From positions 124,001-188,000 of the forward strand of contig JADNRY010000089.1 of the NCBI GenBank assembly GCA_015501585.1: a stretch of DNA of 64,000 bases, in the 5' to 3' direction. Shown here one piece after another: positions 1 to 11,490 of this stretch. The position numbers and the translations under genes were made by a program. The first letter of the stretch is position 1, and the number at the start of each line of letters is the position of its first letter. The notes beneath the pieces were generated by a model. It did no database searches and was not told the origin of the DNA. It worked only from the letters and a program-made list of their open reading frames with translations. This DNA is from Rhodocollybia butyracea. Its lineage: Eukaryota; Basidiomycota; Agaricomycetes; Agaricales; Omphalotaceae.

Positions 1-204
1 GGCCCGTTCTGCGAGAAGGTCGTCGACTTTAGGTTTCGATTTAGATGCAGGAGGAGAGGATGCCGGAGACGTCGATGTCACAGAGGTTGTCGATGATGAT
101 TTGGATGGAGTGGCAAAGCTATCTTTGGTGAAGGTACGACGGGAACGTGTTCGTTCGAGGAGACCCGTCATTGTACGAGCAATTCCGGGATTGATAGCGC
201 TCAT
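1..204 (-). CDS. Unknown protein, N-terminal part only (cut by window start)
   Basis: On the minus strand an ATG at 204 opens a frame that runs off the window edge, giving 68 residues starting MSAINPGIARTMTGLLERTR. The part seen is basic near the start and then rich in Ser, Thr and Pro, ending in a Lys/Asp/Leu-rich stretch. That composition suggests a disordered N-terminal tail ahead of a domain lying outside the window. I do not recognise the family. The start is supported by the open frame and by the gene-free 1.1 kb upstream, which it probably shares with the divergent NFS1 gene. Confidence 0.5.
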   Translation of the reverse strand, partial: MSAINPGIARTMTGLLERTRSRRTFTKDSFATPSKSSSTTSVTSTSPASSPPASKSKPKVDDLLAERA

Positions 205-1296
205 GGTGATCAGATATGGCAGACGATAAGATGCGGTAATGAGATGCGTGTCCGAAAAGCTATCTACAGCAATACGATGATCAGCACTTGGTAGCAACTG
301 GCACAAGGTACACACTCACAAGACCGCTTGGTTAAGATTGAAAAGATATGAAAAAACGAATAATGGTGCGAAGAACAAAAAAAAAGCAAAAGTCAAAGAG
401 GCGCAGCTCTAGAGGCGAAAGTGCGGTCCCTTAGTGAAGGAATAAGGAAAAAACAAAGGGGCAAGGTTGAGTTATCTTATATGATTCATATCTACGTACA
501 TGCTGCGAACACGTTTGCACGCTCCCTACACGCTGCATTGATAGATCGATGTGCCAAAAGTTACTGAAACGGACCCTTTACACGATGAAAACACGCTGAT
601 GGAAGACGTGAATTCATTTCTGCAAAGTCCCGGTGAATATGAAGTGCCCTCCCGCGTCGAGTCTCAAGTGGCGGTCGTGTGTTAGGCATTTAGCAGTACT
701 GAGATGAATCTGTGTAACATGCAAATTTGGGAAATCACTGCAAAGTACACAATGAGACTGCGAGGCTACCTGTAATGTTACACGCAGTCATAGTATCGCA
801 ACGCGTTTCTCGAGGTGCTGTGTGACCTCAGAATTGCAGCTCGTAGCCTCTCGTGGCGCTTCAGAAGTGATAGTAGTTTAGTATTGCATCGCCAATGGAT
901 AACATTGCATGCCGCCACCTCTCCCCTCATTTTCATCATTCCCCTGTTCCATGATAACCACACGATATCTTACAACCCTTCTATAGTGGCACCTGCAAAT
1001 TGGAGAAAAACATCGTTTCCTATGAACCAGAACCTCAGGTCAGCAGGGTTAACTCCAATACTTTTGGAGACTTGGAGACCTCCACAGTCCGTACTTTCTC
1101 GAAGACTTATGTGCCGATTTGATACGTGGTAGCGTTCCTATTGGACGGCCGCGCGTCGGGATTGGCGGGTAATTTAAAGCCAATCGGATCTGTCGGACGT
1201 AAGCAATCTCGCAAATTCTATTCGTGACGCTGGTCACGTTCTTGGCCTTTAGTCGTCCGAAAATTCCATCTCATTGGACTCTTCTTGCTTTCCTAC
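205..1296. other. Gene-free spacer between divergent genes
   Basis: This stretch separates the divergent partial gene and NFS1. It contains several open frames of 60-105 codons on both strands, none with a recognisable motif or sensible composition. It presumably holds the promoters and 5' untranslated regions of both genes. I saw no repeat or RNA gene. Confidence 0.5.
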
Positions 1297-3286
1297 ATGT
1301 TCTCGAGACTATCGCGTGCGACGTCAAGAAAGGCTTCCTGTTCGAAAGCTCAAATACCTCTTCAATTCTGCCTGGGTCGCAGAGGCATTGTCCAGCCATC
1401 AGGGGCAGACAGAGCTAGCGTAGTGGACTTACCATCTACATATAAAGATGAAAATCACTTTACACCGAGGTCTGGTGCGTACATTGGGAGCCTCAGATGT
1501 TACTGGACCTCATCAGATGCTCCTTGACTAGATATGCTTGGTTTCAAGCTTGAATTACCGCAACGTGAAGGGTCACTAAAAGAAAAAACTCGACCTATAT
1601 ATCTGGACATGCAGGTCATTCCATCATTGCATTCAGTTTTTTCTCGGTACTGAGATTTCTTTAGGCAACAACTCCTGTAGACCCACGAGTTCTGGACGCT
1701 ATGCTACCTTATCTCACGGACCAATACGGTAACCCTCACAGTCGTACCCATGCATATGGTTGGGAAGCTGAGCAAGCCGTTGAGGATGCACGCAAGGTGC
1801 GTTTCCACTTGTCATTGAATTGATGATTTATTGAACCGAAGAAACCTTATCCAGCACGTCGCTGATCTCATTGGTGCCGATCCGAAAGATATCGTCTTCA
1901 CCTCTGGTGCTACTGAAACAAATAACATGGCTATCAAAGGCGTCGCCCGATTTCACAAAGAGAAGAAAAAACACGTAATTACCACACAAACGGTCAGTAC
2001 ATTTACCTCGAAAATTATCACCGGTCTTATTTCCGCATGTAGGAGCACAAATGTGTCCTGGACTCTTGTCGAAAACTGGGAGAGGAAGGCTTTGACATCA
2101 CATATTTGCCCGTGCAGACCAATGGCGTTATTTCTTTAGAGGAGCTAGAAAAAGCCATCCGGCCGGATACATCACTGGTCTCCATCATGACGGTCAACAA
2201 CGAGACCGGTGTGATACAGCCTATGAAAGAGATTGGCGCCCTCCTCCGCAAGCATCGCGGTGTCTATTTCCACACTGATGCAGCGCAAGCCGTTGGAAAG
2301 ATCCCCGTGGATGTGAACGAAATGAATGTCGACCTGATGAGTATTTCTGGCCACAAATTATATGGTCCGAAGGGTGTTGGCGCTGCCTATGTGAGACGGC
2401 GACCTCGTGTGAGGTTGGAGCCCATCTTGAGCGGTGGTGGACAGGAGCGAGGATTGAGGAGTGGAACCCTGCCCACTGCGTTGGCCGTCGGAATTGGCGA
2501 AGCTGCACGGATTGCGAAGAAGGAAATGGCTGTGAGTATTTTTTTCATGTTCCACTCTATGACGAAAGATGCACGTTTGCAATTCCAAAAGCGATTTGCG
2601 ACTTGGGTGATATATTGTTTATCAGCCTGGGAATGACTTTTGTGCAGGGGTACTGAAACTGGTGGTCGTGGCCCACAGATAGATCCAAGCTAACATCCTT
2701 ATTAGAGAGACCACATTCACATCAACGCTTTATCCAAGCGCCTGATCGACAAGATCAACGCCCAAGTAGAACATGTTGTCCGAAATGGAGACGTTGCTGG
2801 CTACCCCGGCTGTGTCAATCTTAGTTTTTCCTACGTTGAAGGAGAAAGTCTTCTCATGGCCTTGAAGGTATTATTCCCAAGACCGACCTGTGTTTGTTGA
2901 TTGCTCACTTGATGGACAGGATATCGCGCTTTCTTCTGGAAGTGCTTGCACTTCTGCCTCTCTTGAACCTTCATATGTGCTACGAGCTCTCGGTGAAATA
3001 TTTCATTCTTTTTATCAAGCTGAATCTGATAAATCTTTTCAGGCGCTGCTGAGGACATGGCCCATTCTTCTTTACGGTTCGGGATTGGTCGATTCACTAC
3101 CGAGGCTGAGATCGATTTTGTCGTTCAACACATCATAAACACGGTGCACCGATTGCGCGAGATGAGGTTCGTACTTTTCTTTCGATAACTTGTCAAAGAT
3201 GCTCATCCTTGTACAGCCCATTGTGGGAGATGGTTCAAGAGGGCATTGACATTAACTCCATCGACTGGTCTCAATCTCAGCATTAA
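1297..3286 (+). CDS. NFS1: Cysteine desulfurase NFS1, mitochondrial
   Basis: PLP-dependent cysteine desulfurase that takes sulfur from cysteine for Fe-S cluster assembly in the mitochondrial matrix. The first exon encodes an Arg/Ser-rich leader ([14 protein letters not shown]), fitting a presequence. Later exons give TSGATE, the [10 protein letters not shown] segment, the PLP lysine region [12 protein letters not shown], and the mobile loop with the catalytic Cys ([14 protein letters not shown]). The C-terminus [12 protein letters not shown] matches the family. Exons as read: 1297-1474, 1532-1614, 1665-1796, 1855-1992, 2043-2531, 2706-2867, 2920-2992, 3043-3166, 3217-3286. The first junction (1475-1531) is the least certain: it is chosen to remove an in-frame TGA at 1525 and restore frame. 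All other junctions are forced by conserved sequence. The gene looks intact. Confidence 0.95.
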
Positions 3287-3949
3287 TTATACATGTATTC
3301 TTGCTTTACTTGCCGTTGCATTAAGTTACTACTTCTTACATGCCTAGTACTTACTCCTATAGGCGTAACATAGTTATATACTTAGCCTAGCCTAGACGGA
3401 GCCTCCTCGCCGAGCATCTTCCGCTCACTTCCAGCTACATAAAAACCACATTCAGATTTGTACAAAAGCACATATATAGCCAAGTCAGCACACGGGTGTT
3501 GTCTCGCCTCCAGTCAGGCTCCGTAAGGGCGAAGCGGCGTAATACTTGCTGCTTACCGAAGTTTGAATTCATTGCCTTGCGGATAGGAAGGCCTTCCCGT
3601 CTCTCCTAAGTTGTTGTACATATGTGCTAAAAGATGAGTTAACTTGTTCTCAAGTTCTAAACTGGTTCTTCCGGACATGTTTTTCTTTGTCAGGATCGGC
3701 CGATATAAAGTTACCTCGTAATGACCGAAGTGGAACAGTAACAAAAAAGCAGCGAGCGGTTGCAAGGAATCCCGCCTGTGGAGCGCGCGGACCACTATTT
3801 TTGCAACTCCAAATCGTTTCCAAAGAATCAGCATTGAGAAAGCTTTCCATCGGATTCCAAATCTGCTAACACAACTAATAATTATTTGTAAAGAACATGC
3901 TTGCTACATTCCCAAAATTCCCGGGTACACACTACTACAAACCAAAAAT
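3287..3949. other. Convergent 3' spacer
   Basis: Lies between the 3' ends of NFS1 (+) and the first GH6 gene (-). It holds only short overlapping frames without recognisable content, so it is probably just the two 3' untranslated regions. Confidence 0.5.
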
Positions 3950-6177
3950 TTAAATAGGAGGGTTTGCCTTTTCTACCAAGGTCTCAAAGTATGCCTGGAA
4001 ACAAACCCAAGTGAGCATTGTGCTACGGTATTTATAAGTTTACGGAAGGACTCACCTGGAACCAAGTACCAGCCTATGCGACGAATAAACTCAGCAACAG
4101 TTCGAACATTCGGAGAACTTAGGAACATACCTGCGGGGCATTTGGAGTGGCGTCGCTACATATCCCCGTTGGTTAGAGAGAAAATCTAATACAACCCAAA
4201 AGTTGACTAGACTTACGAGAGAGCGCAGTGTGGGTCGAAACGCGGAGCGGAAGAGTTGCTCGTCCCGTCACATTCACCTCCAGGCTTGACCCAAACAATG
4301 GAGTCGATGAAGGATGATCCAGTGTTGAGAGTCGGCTGGGTTCCGAATCCAGCACCAAGAACGTTGCACCTAAAGTAGCAAATAAGAATCAACGATACCT
4401 TTGAAACAATGGACTGTCATACCAGTCACCTACGATGGGGTCAGTAGCTGTACAAGTGCAAAGCTTAGATAAACCTACCCCATTGACTTCTAATGTCCTG
4501 AACACCTGAACGTCCTTGGTCAACGATGAAATGAGCAGGGAACGGATCGAGCAAGGGTGCCAAAGCCTACAAGAGGAATAGAATCAATCGAGAGTCATGT
4601 ACATGTCAATATCATTTACCTCGATGTAGAGCATTTCATCAAAGTTCGGGTTTCCTGAAGTGATTGGGTCGGGACTAGCGGCACTACACACCGACTTAAG
4701 ATTGCCAGCGGGGAAAACATAAAACCGACGGCTTACACGAGAGCGTTGTAGTTGGCAACGTTGGTAGCAAGTCCTCGAACACCTGAAGGTGATCCGGCAC
4801 TGGTGTACAATGAGTTAAAAAGCTGAGCAGCGGGCTGCAAGTTTGCCGGCCAGCCAAGCCATCCAGCGTGTCCCGCGTCGAGATATTGGATGACGCCGAC
4901 AGTAGTGAGTTGCTGCATAGCATAGGTAATGCAAGCCTAGAACTGAAGTCAGGCACCCAAGTCTAGCAAGAACGAACCAAGAAATTACCAGGTAGGTAGT
5001 CTGAGCGGCTGCGCACTCCGCCACACTAGATAGAGTCATAAGAGGGATGTTGCACTGAAGACTCTTCTTCGACTAAAACTTACCCCAAGTTGGTGACAAG
5101 GTTGGCCAACGAATCGGGTTCAATCACTGCAACAACTCGGACATCTGGGAATGCTATTGTCGACCTCGATAAGCATAGAACAAATAACAGACAAAAAAAT
5201 GCTTACGCTTGATTTGGGCGACGATTTGATCAATGTAATTGAAATAATTGGCCTGGCCATTGTCGGCAATGGTAAACTCTCCGTTCGATGCATCGGCGGA
5301 ACAATCACGATCTGGGAGATCATAGACGACGATTTGAACCAGGGATGGTGTTCCAGAGGACTTTCCCTGGGCACTGGCAGCTGACAGGTAGGTTCCAAGG
5401 GATGGAACTTTGGCGACTTCATCGAGCCAGATGAAAGTAGGTACTAATTTTGAGATGAGAAACTGACTCTTTTGAACGATTGCAATTCGACTTACTATCC
5501 GCTACTTTAGCAGCGAGAGCGGCAGTTGCTGAGTTTGTAAACTGCGGAACTGCAGCAGCTACTTCAGAAGCGTAAGGAGGGCTAAGGAATATCTGGTTAA
5601 ATGGCTTAGCCCCGCGTATATTGAAAGTATGTAGAAATAGACCAACGTTGTGTCCTTCGAATGGGTTCCCAGCTGCAGGTGTAGTAGTTGGGGTGCTGGT
5701 TGGGGTGCTACTATGAGAAGAGGAGGTTGGGTTTGCGGGAGGGGTAGTAGTCGGGCCTGAGCTTGGAGCTGAGGAGGAGCCAGGTCTACGGCAAAAACAT
5801 GAGAAATCATTCCTACTTCATCACTGCCAAATCCACGTACAGGCACTGCGAAAAATAGGCTGAGAGGAAAATGAGAAATAGCAAAATTCTTGCAAATGCG
5901 ACTCAACATACGGTTCAATACCTGGCATGTCGTACCAGCCACACAGGTTGTCGCCCCCGCTAAAATAACATGATCAGAAAAACATAACACTGAACTCTTC
6001 AAAAACCTACTGAAACCGATTCCTCCACATTGCGCGAACTCCTGTCAGATAGAAATGTCGTTTTGTGAATTAACGAAATAGATACGAGGTATAATTTGCA
6101 TTAACCTGCGCTTGACCGAGTACAAACGGGATCAAAGAGACTAGAGTGATTAAACCAGCGGAGGTTCTCTTCATCAT
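3950..6177 (-). CDS. GH6 cellobiohydrolase with CBM1 (copy A)
   Basis: Secreted cellobiohydrolase II type enzyme (EC 3.2.1.91) that releases cellobiose from non-reducing ends of cellulose. Order: signal peptide (MMKRTSAGLITLVSLIPFVLGQ), CBM1 (QCGGIGFS, then GATTCVAGTTCQVLN, then PYFSQCL), a Pro/Ser/Thr linker, and the GH6 catalytic domain. Catalytic-domain landmarks are VVYDLPDRDCSADASNGE (the proposed catalytic acid Asp), VIEPDSLANLVTNLG, YLDAGHAGWLGWPAN, GLATNVANYN, VKPGGECDGTSNSSAPRFD and the C-terminal YFETLVEKANPPI. The gene is broken by many short introns and seems intact. It sits head-to-tail with copy B, which starts 3.0 kb upstream of it. The CBM1 binding aromatics look altered compared with copy B (F/Y/F against W/Y/Y). 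Function is firm from motifs; individual splice sites are approximate. Confidence 0.95.
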
Positions 6178-6945
6178 GGTATGAGACGGATGCGTTTGGG
6201 AAGGATCTCCTGGGGTATGTACCACATTCGCTTCACTTACCTTTTTATCTCACACCCACTACTCGCACGAGAGGCATCACAAGAAAAAAGTCCGGCATTG
6301 CCCCGACTAGAACAAGCGGAAAGTCGTCGGGTCGCAAAAGACTAAGTCATACTCGGATTGTATCTGGTCACGAGGGGATGCTCGGAGGGAATAGAAGCTA
6401 CGCAGCGTTGGAAGGGCTAAAGATAGATTGAAAGAATGGAGCTGAGAGCGACTGGTTTTTGCCTTTCTAGAGGGGATTGTCCGCATAGCTTCAACAGAAA
6501 TGTTAATGAGTACTAGTCAAGGTTGAACTAACTCAGGAGGAGAAACAACTTGTCGGTGCATCGTCGGATATTCGACCAAATGACGCAGAAAGTACTGGAA
6601 ATGGACATAATTCCACACAGAGAATGCCAGTCGGAGAAATCATGGCTCACGTTTTGTTTGGGTCCTATTGGCTAGATCAAGGCTGGATAGGAGAATTTGT
6701 ATTCATGAAATTTGCCTTGCCAAAGAGCCCACCCGCATCTGTCCGCGTGGCTTCGTATTAAAGAGAAAATCAGTAACAATATCGGAGATACTCCGAAAGG
6801 TAAAATCATTAGATGAGCGAAGCGAAAAAACCTGCATAGCCACATGAAGCTCCCTTAAGCACTCCCTCCATGAATAGTTGTTGAACGAGAAACCTTGTTA
6901 TGCATGTTATTATCAAAAAACATCGTGTGATTATTACATAGAAGT
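6178..6945 (-). promoter_or_regulatory. Upstream region of GH6 copy A, homologous to that of copy B
   Basis: This spacer contains blocks also found upstream of copy B. One is AGCGGAAAGTCGTCGGG (6314-6330, and again at 9357-9373). Another is a longer block around 6550-6660 and 9608-9723, beginning ACTTGTCGGTRCATCGTCGG and ending in TCATGGCTCACG. The duplication therefore carried promoter DNA. The block may hold shared regulatory sites, but I cannot assign a factor. Confidence 0.6.
6241..6250 (-). promoter_or_regulatory. TATA-like element of GH6 copy A
   Basis: Read on the minus strand this is AGATAAAAAG, about 65 nt before the ATG. It lies inside a segment that matches the same position upstream of copy B (both are followed by GGT-AG/CA-TGAAGCGAATGT). 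Its placement and its conservation between paralogs support a core promoter role; this is inference. Confidence 0.45.
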
Positions 6946-9196
6946 TTAAGCAATAGGAGGATTCGCCTTTTCCACCAAGGTCTCAAAGTATGTCTAAAAA
7001 CAAAACCAAGTCAGCACTGTGATACTCGCCCAATTTCACGGTTTCAAAGGGAACTTGCCTGGAACCAAGTACCAGCCTATAGGAGGAGCATTTTAGTAAC
7101 AGTTCAAACGTTTCAAATGAATTAAGAATAATGATATACCTGCGGGGCATTTGGAGTGGCGTCACTATAAATCCCCTTTGGTTAGACACATAACAATACC
7201 CAAAAGTGAATAAACTTACGAGAGGGCGCAGTGTGGGTCGAATCGCGGAGCAGAAGAGTTGCTCGTCCCGTCACATTCACCTCCAGGCTTGACCCAAACG
7301 ATGGCGTCAATAAGTGATGATCCCGTGTTGAGAGTCGGCTGAGTTCCGAATCCAGCACCAAGAACGTTACACCTACATAAGTAGCCGGAGTTAATACTCA
7401 ATGATAGCTTTGAAACATGGTTTATGCTCATACCAGTCACCTAAGTCGTGGTCAGTAAGTAACTATAAGAGTACAGGATTTGGAGAATCCTACCCCATTG
7501 ACTTCTGATGTTCTGAACACCTGAACGTCCTTGATCAACGATGAAATGAGCAGGGAACGTGCCAAGCATAGGTGCCAACGCCTATGAGAGAATCAGAGTC
7601 AATCGAAGGTAGCGGTACAAGTCAAGGTTGTATTTTCCTGAATATAGAGCAACTCATCATAGTTTGAGTTTCCTTGAGTGATTGGGTCGGGACTAGCGGC
7701 ACTACACACCGACTTAAGATTGCAGGCGGGGAAAAGATAAAACCGACGGCTTACACGAGGGCGTTGTAGTTGGCAACGTTGGTAGCAAGTCCCCGAACAC
7801 CTGAAGGTGATCCGGCACTGGTGTACAAGGATGAGAAAAGTTGAGCAGCAGGTTGCAAGTTTGCTGGCCAGCCGAGCCATCCAGCATGTCCCGCGTCGAG
7901 ATATTGAACGACGCCGACAGTAGAGAGTTGCTGCATAGCATAGGTAATACAAGCCTATGCTGGAGGTCAGCGAGACAAATATGGTGAATCAATGGAGAAA
8001 TTACCAGGTATGTAGTCTTAGCGGCTGAGCATTCTGCCACGCTAGAGAAGAAGATGAGGAAAACACAAAACTGAACTCTCTTCAAAACTTACCCCAAGTT
8101 GGTAACAAGATTAGCCAACGAATCGGGTTCAATCACAGCAACAACTTTAACATCAGGGAACTCTGTCGTCCAGCTCAATAACTGTGCAACAAGTAAGACA
8201 CAAAAGCTGCTCACTTTTGATTTGGGCGACAATCTGGTCAATATAGTTGAAATAATTAGCCTGGCCGTTGTTAGCAATAGTGAATTCTCCGTTCGAGGCA
8301 TCGGCGGCACAGTCACGGTCTGGGAGATCATATACGACGATTTGGAGAAGTGATGGTGTTCCAGAGGACTTTCCCTGGGCGCTGGCAGCTGACAGGTAGG
8401 TTCCAAGGGATGGAACTTTGGCGATTTCATCGAGCCAGATGAAGGTAGGTACTAATTTTGAGACTTAGCAATAAACCTTTTGCAATTGCGATTCAGCTTA
8501 CTGTCAGCTACCTTGGCCGCCTTAGCAGCAGTTGCCGAGTTTGTAAACTGCGGAACTGCAGCAGCTACTTCAGAAGCGTAAAAAGGACTAAGGAATATCT
8601 AATCGAACCGCTTGGTAAGTTTAGCGTACACGGAAAAGTACGCAGAAAATGAACAAACATTGTGTCCTACAAAAGGGTTCCCCGGTGCAGGTGTAGTTGT
8701 CGGGGTGCTGGTTGGGGTGCTACTATGAGAAGGAGAGGTCGGGTTTACGCCGGAAGGGGTAGTAGTCGGACTTGTAAATGAGGAGGAGGGAGGGCTGATA
8801 TATCATAAGTAATCACAACTAGTACATCATCTGCCACTTGAAGGCGACTTACAGGCACTGGGAGTAATAGGCTGAGAGAGAATGAGAAACAGAAACAGCC
8901 CTTTGTAAATGCGATGCAACGTACGGTTCATTTCTTGACATGTAGTCCCAGCCACACAAGTAGTTGGTCCGCCTAAATGAGAACCAAATGAGAAAATAAA
9001 AACACACCCGAACTTTTCTTCGAGAGCTTACCCCATCCAATTCCTCCACATTGCCCCCATTCCTGTGGGTAGCAACATTGCTTGTGAGTAAAAGAAGCGC
9101 ATAAAAAGCATATGTTGTATTTACCGGCGATTGACCGAGCACAAACGGAACCAGAGACACTAGAGTGATCAAAGCAGTAGAGGTTCTCTTCAACAT
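6946..9196 (-). CDS. GH6 cellobiohydrolase with CBM1 (copy B)
   Basis: Paralog of the neighbouring copy A with the same architecture: signal peptide (MLKRTSTALITLVSLVPFVLGQSP), CBM1 (EWGQCGGIGWG, GGPTTCVAGTTCQEMN, PYYSQCL), Ser/Thr/Pro linker, GH6 domain. Catalytic landmarks are present: VVYDLPDRDCAADASNGE, FPDVKVVAVIEPDSLANL, YLDAGHAGWLGWPAN, VKPGGECDGTSNSSAPRFD, and the end YFETLVEKANPPIA. The CBM1 keeps the classic W/Y/Y aromatic face. Intron positions follow copy A closely and exon sequence is highly similar, so the duplication is probably fairly recent. The first intron begins directly after the signal peptide (GQSP). The gene looks intact and is expected to act outside the cell on crystalline cellulose. 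Confidence 0.95.
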
Positions 9197-9258
9197 GGTA
9201 CGAGAGGGATGCGTTTTGGACAGGTCTCCTGAGGAGTGTACTACATTCGCTTCATTGA

Positions 9259-9268
9259 CCTTTATACC
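9259..9268 (-). promoter_or_regulatory. TATA box of GH6 copy B
   Basis: The minus strand reads GGTATAAAGG, about 65 nt before the ATG at 9196, at the position matching the TATA-like element of copy A. It is closer to consensus than the copy A version. Confidence 0.5.
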
Positions 9269-10394
9269 TCACAAACTACACAATGGCTCAATTTCGTTAG
9301 TTGGTTGTAATGCAAGTACCTACTTGGCTCTCTTGGCGTAGCACCGACTAGACCAGCGGAAAGTCGTCGGGACGCAAAAGTCAACCATACTCGAAGTGCG
9401 TACAGGTCACATGGGAATGAGTGAGCAACCGAAACTGGTGATGCGTACTATCAGAGTCAGAAGGGCAGAGTTTGCAAGAAACCTAGCCTGAAGCAGTCCC
9501 CTATCAGAGAAGCGCACGGCTCAGGTCTACCTGGAGTTTACCACTCCAGAAAGAATTGTCCACTACATCAATAAGTTAATACTGGAACTAACTCGGAAGC
9601 GAAAGAACTTGTCGGTACATCGTCGGATATTCGACCAAATGACTGAGAGACCACCCGAAATGGACGCGAATTCCGCACGTAGAATGAAGATACAGCCGGA
9701 AAAATCATGGCTCACGCTTTGTTTAGAACCCCAGCTGCTTGTGGCTGAATAGCTGAATAAATATACCAATCAAAGTTCGAAATCATGGAATCTGCGTTAG
9801 TAAAAGGAAAAACAGAGTCCGTCCGTGTCTTGGTATCCGGGGAGAAATTTAAGCAGAAAGGTCGGAGATACCCTCGTGCTATCATGTCGGGCGAGAACAA
9901 TTATTCCGATTTCCGATTCTTGGATACCCACAGCCCGAGCCACCACAGACTTGTCAGCTCAAAACAAATTCCAGTAAAGCGAACCACTACACAACACACG
10001 AAATTGGGTCAAAATTCGGCGGCACCGCCTGCAGGAGCTATTCAACTTGAAAGCGTATGCGAATAACTCTGTGAAACAGCAGCGTTTGACCCAAAAATAC
10101 TGAATCATCGGCACCGAACTTTGAGCAGCTCTCAGCTTTTATTAGCATCACCGCCGATCATTATCCAACTCCAACATATACCGACGGAACAATTCAAGAC
10201 GTCGAGTCGAGAATCTTGTTAGAACAGCACACAAACGCCACACAACAGCACACAACCAGCACAAATATCTCCGAATAAAATATAGATCAAATTGAAGCGC
10301 AAGAATAATCGAGTCGGATACATGGATACAGACACTGCGAAAGATTTCAGACGGATCAATGATGCATACTTGTAATCGAAACATCGCACACCTA
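9269..10394. other. Gene-free spacer upstream of GH6 copy B
   Basis: Contains the copy B half of the duplicated promoter blocks (9357-9373 and about 9608-9723). The rest, to 10394, is the 3' side of the NECAP-like gene. A 93-codon plus-strand frame at 9785-10066 has no recognisable content and is probably chance. Confidence 0.5.
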
Positions 10395-11385
10395 TCACCT
10401 CCGTTTTGTCGCGCTACTGGGCGGTGGAGGTAATAAAGGCACACCGCCTCCTCCTCCTCCAGATCCAGATCCAGAAGTAGTACTACTCGATCCCAGAAGA
10501 TCTGAAGATGTACCAGTTTCTGTTGCTTTCTTTGGCTTTCCGGGGATTGCGATCGAGAACGTCTGTCCTTCCTTCAGGCTGAAATCCTTCTTGGGCCCAA
10601 CGGGAATATGCGGAGATGGCTGGTCTGAGGTTTCCGATGATTCGGATGGGTTTTGACTGGCTCGCCAGCGCCTAGACGGAGAGTCGAGTCAGTAAGCCAT
10701 GTCGATCCAATGATGAGGATGATGGGCTGAGTATCGGACATATACGTGTGTATATGTTGATGATGATGTTTTGCATACATACTTTGTGTAATCCTGTAGT
10801 GCTACATCTGCGCAAAGATTAATGGGTTGTATCAAGTTATAGCAAGTATATAGCAAACAAGTATCACGAACTGAAATCAAAGCTATCCGTGCGTTCGATG
10901 AAACCCATTCCAATGTAGGCTTTACGTCCGCTGTCTTCGACTCGGACGACAAAATATCGCGACGAGTCGAGCACGGCTTCCACGGACGGCTTTGCGGGAT
11001 CATAGTCGGCTTTTGCAAACACTGCAGCAGATTGGAGAAATCAAAACAGGTTTATACATAACTTGCGACATACATTCTCCTGTAGATAGATACATCGTCA
11101 TTCTGCGTTATAATCGAAGCTTCAGCACACATACCTGTAGTAGCATCTTCAAAGACAATTGAAACACCAGCTCGCCTTTCTAGTATTCTTAGTCTGCCTT
11201 TCCATAGTGGCTGGTCAAGAGGTCCCCATTCGCCTGCTCTGTGTCCTTCGTTGGCTTTCAGCGGCGGGATCTTGAACACTGTGAACCTGAGCAAAACAGC
11301 CGAGATAGAACTGCAGAAGAGAGATACCTGATACTTCGCGCGCGATATGAAGCACCGATTCGATATCGTCGTCAAATCCTTCCAT
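10395..11385 (-). CDS. NECAP-like adaptin-ear-binding coat protein (PHear domain)
   Basis: Endocytosis accessory protein of the NECAP family, which binds AP-2/AP-1 ears on clathrin coats through a PHear domain. The protein begins [19 protein letters not shown] and continues [47 protein letters not shown], then [39 protein letters not shown] and [10 protein letters not shown]. That is the full PHear order. The C-terminal tail is Pro/Gly/Ser-rich and ends [13 protein letters not shown], with a [22 protein letters not shown] segment typical of the family. At least four introns are needed. The first junction (donor after GTATCAG) gives V-S-V-F-K-I-P-P, matching family spacing. Its start codon is only 105 bp from the divergent CSN8-like gene. 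Confidence 0.86.
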
Positions 11386-11490
11386 TGTCCGTCGTCGTAG
11401 TCCGGTCAGTAGTCAAGATGTTGCAGGAGTGTGGCGCCCGGCCCGATATAGCTCCCTGTTGTTTCTTGTTTCTCGCTCACGACTATCGCG
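11386..11490. promoter_or_regulatory. Short divergent promoter (NECAP-like / CSN8-like)
   Basis: Only 105 bp separate the two divergent start codons, so both genes must share this promoter space and probably overlap in core elements. No clear TATA box is visible. Confidence 0.6.

Noticed and set aside
815..1132. 105-codon plus-strand open frame upstream of NFS1
   Set aside because: Composition is not protein-like, no motif, and it overlaps other frames on the opposite strand within the promoter spacer.
9785..10066. 93-codon plus-strand frame between GH6 copy B and the NECAP-like gene
   Set aside because: No recognisable domain, no sign of splicing or promoter, and isolated.
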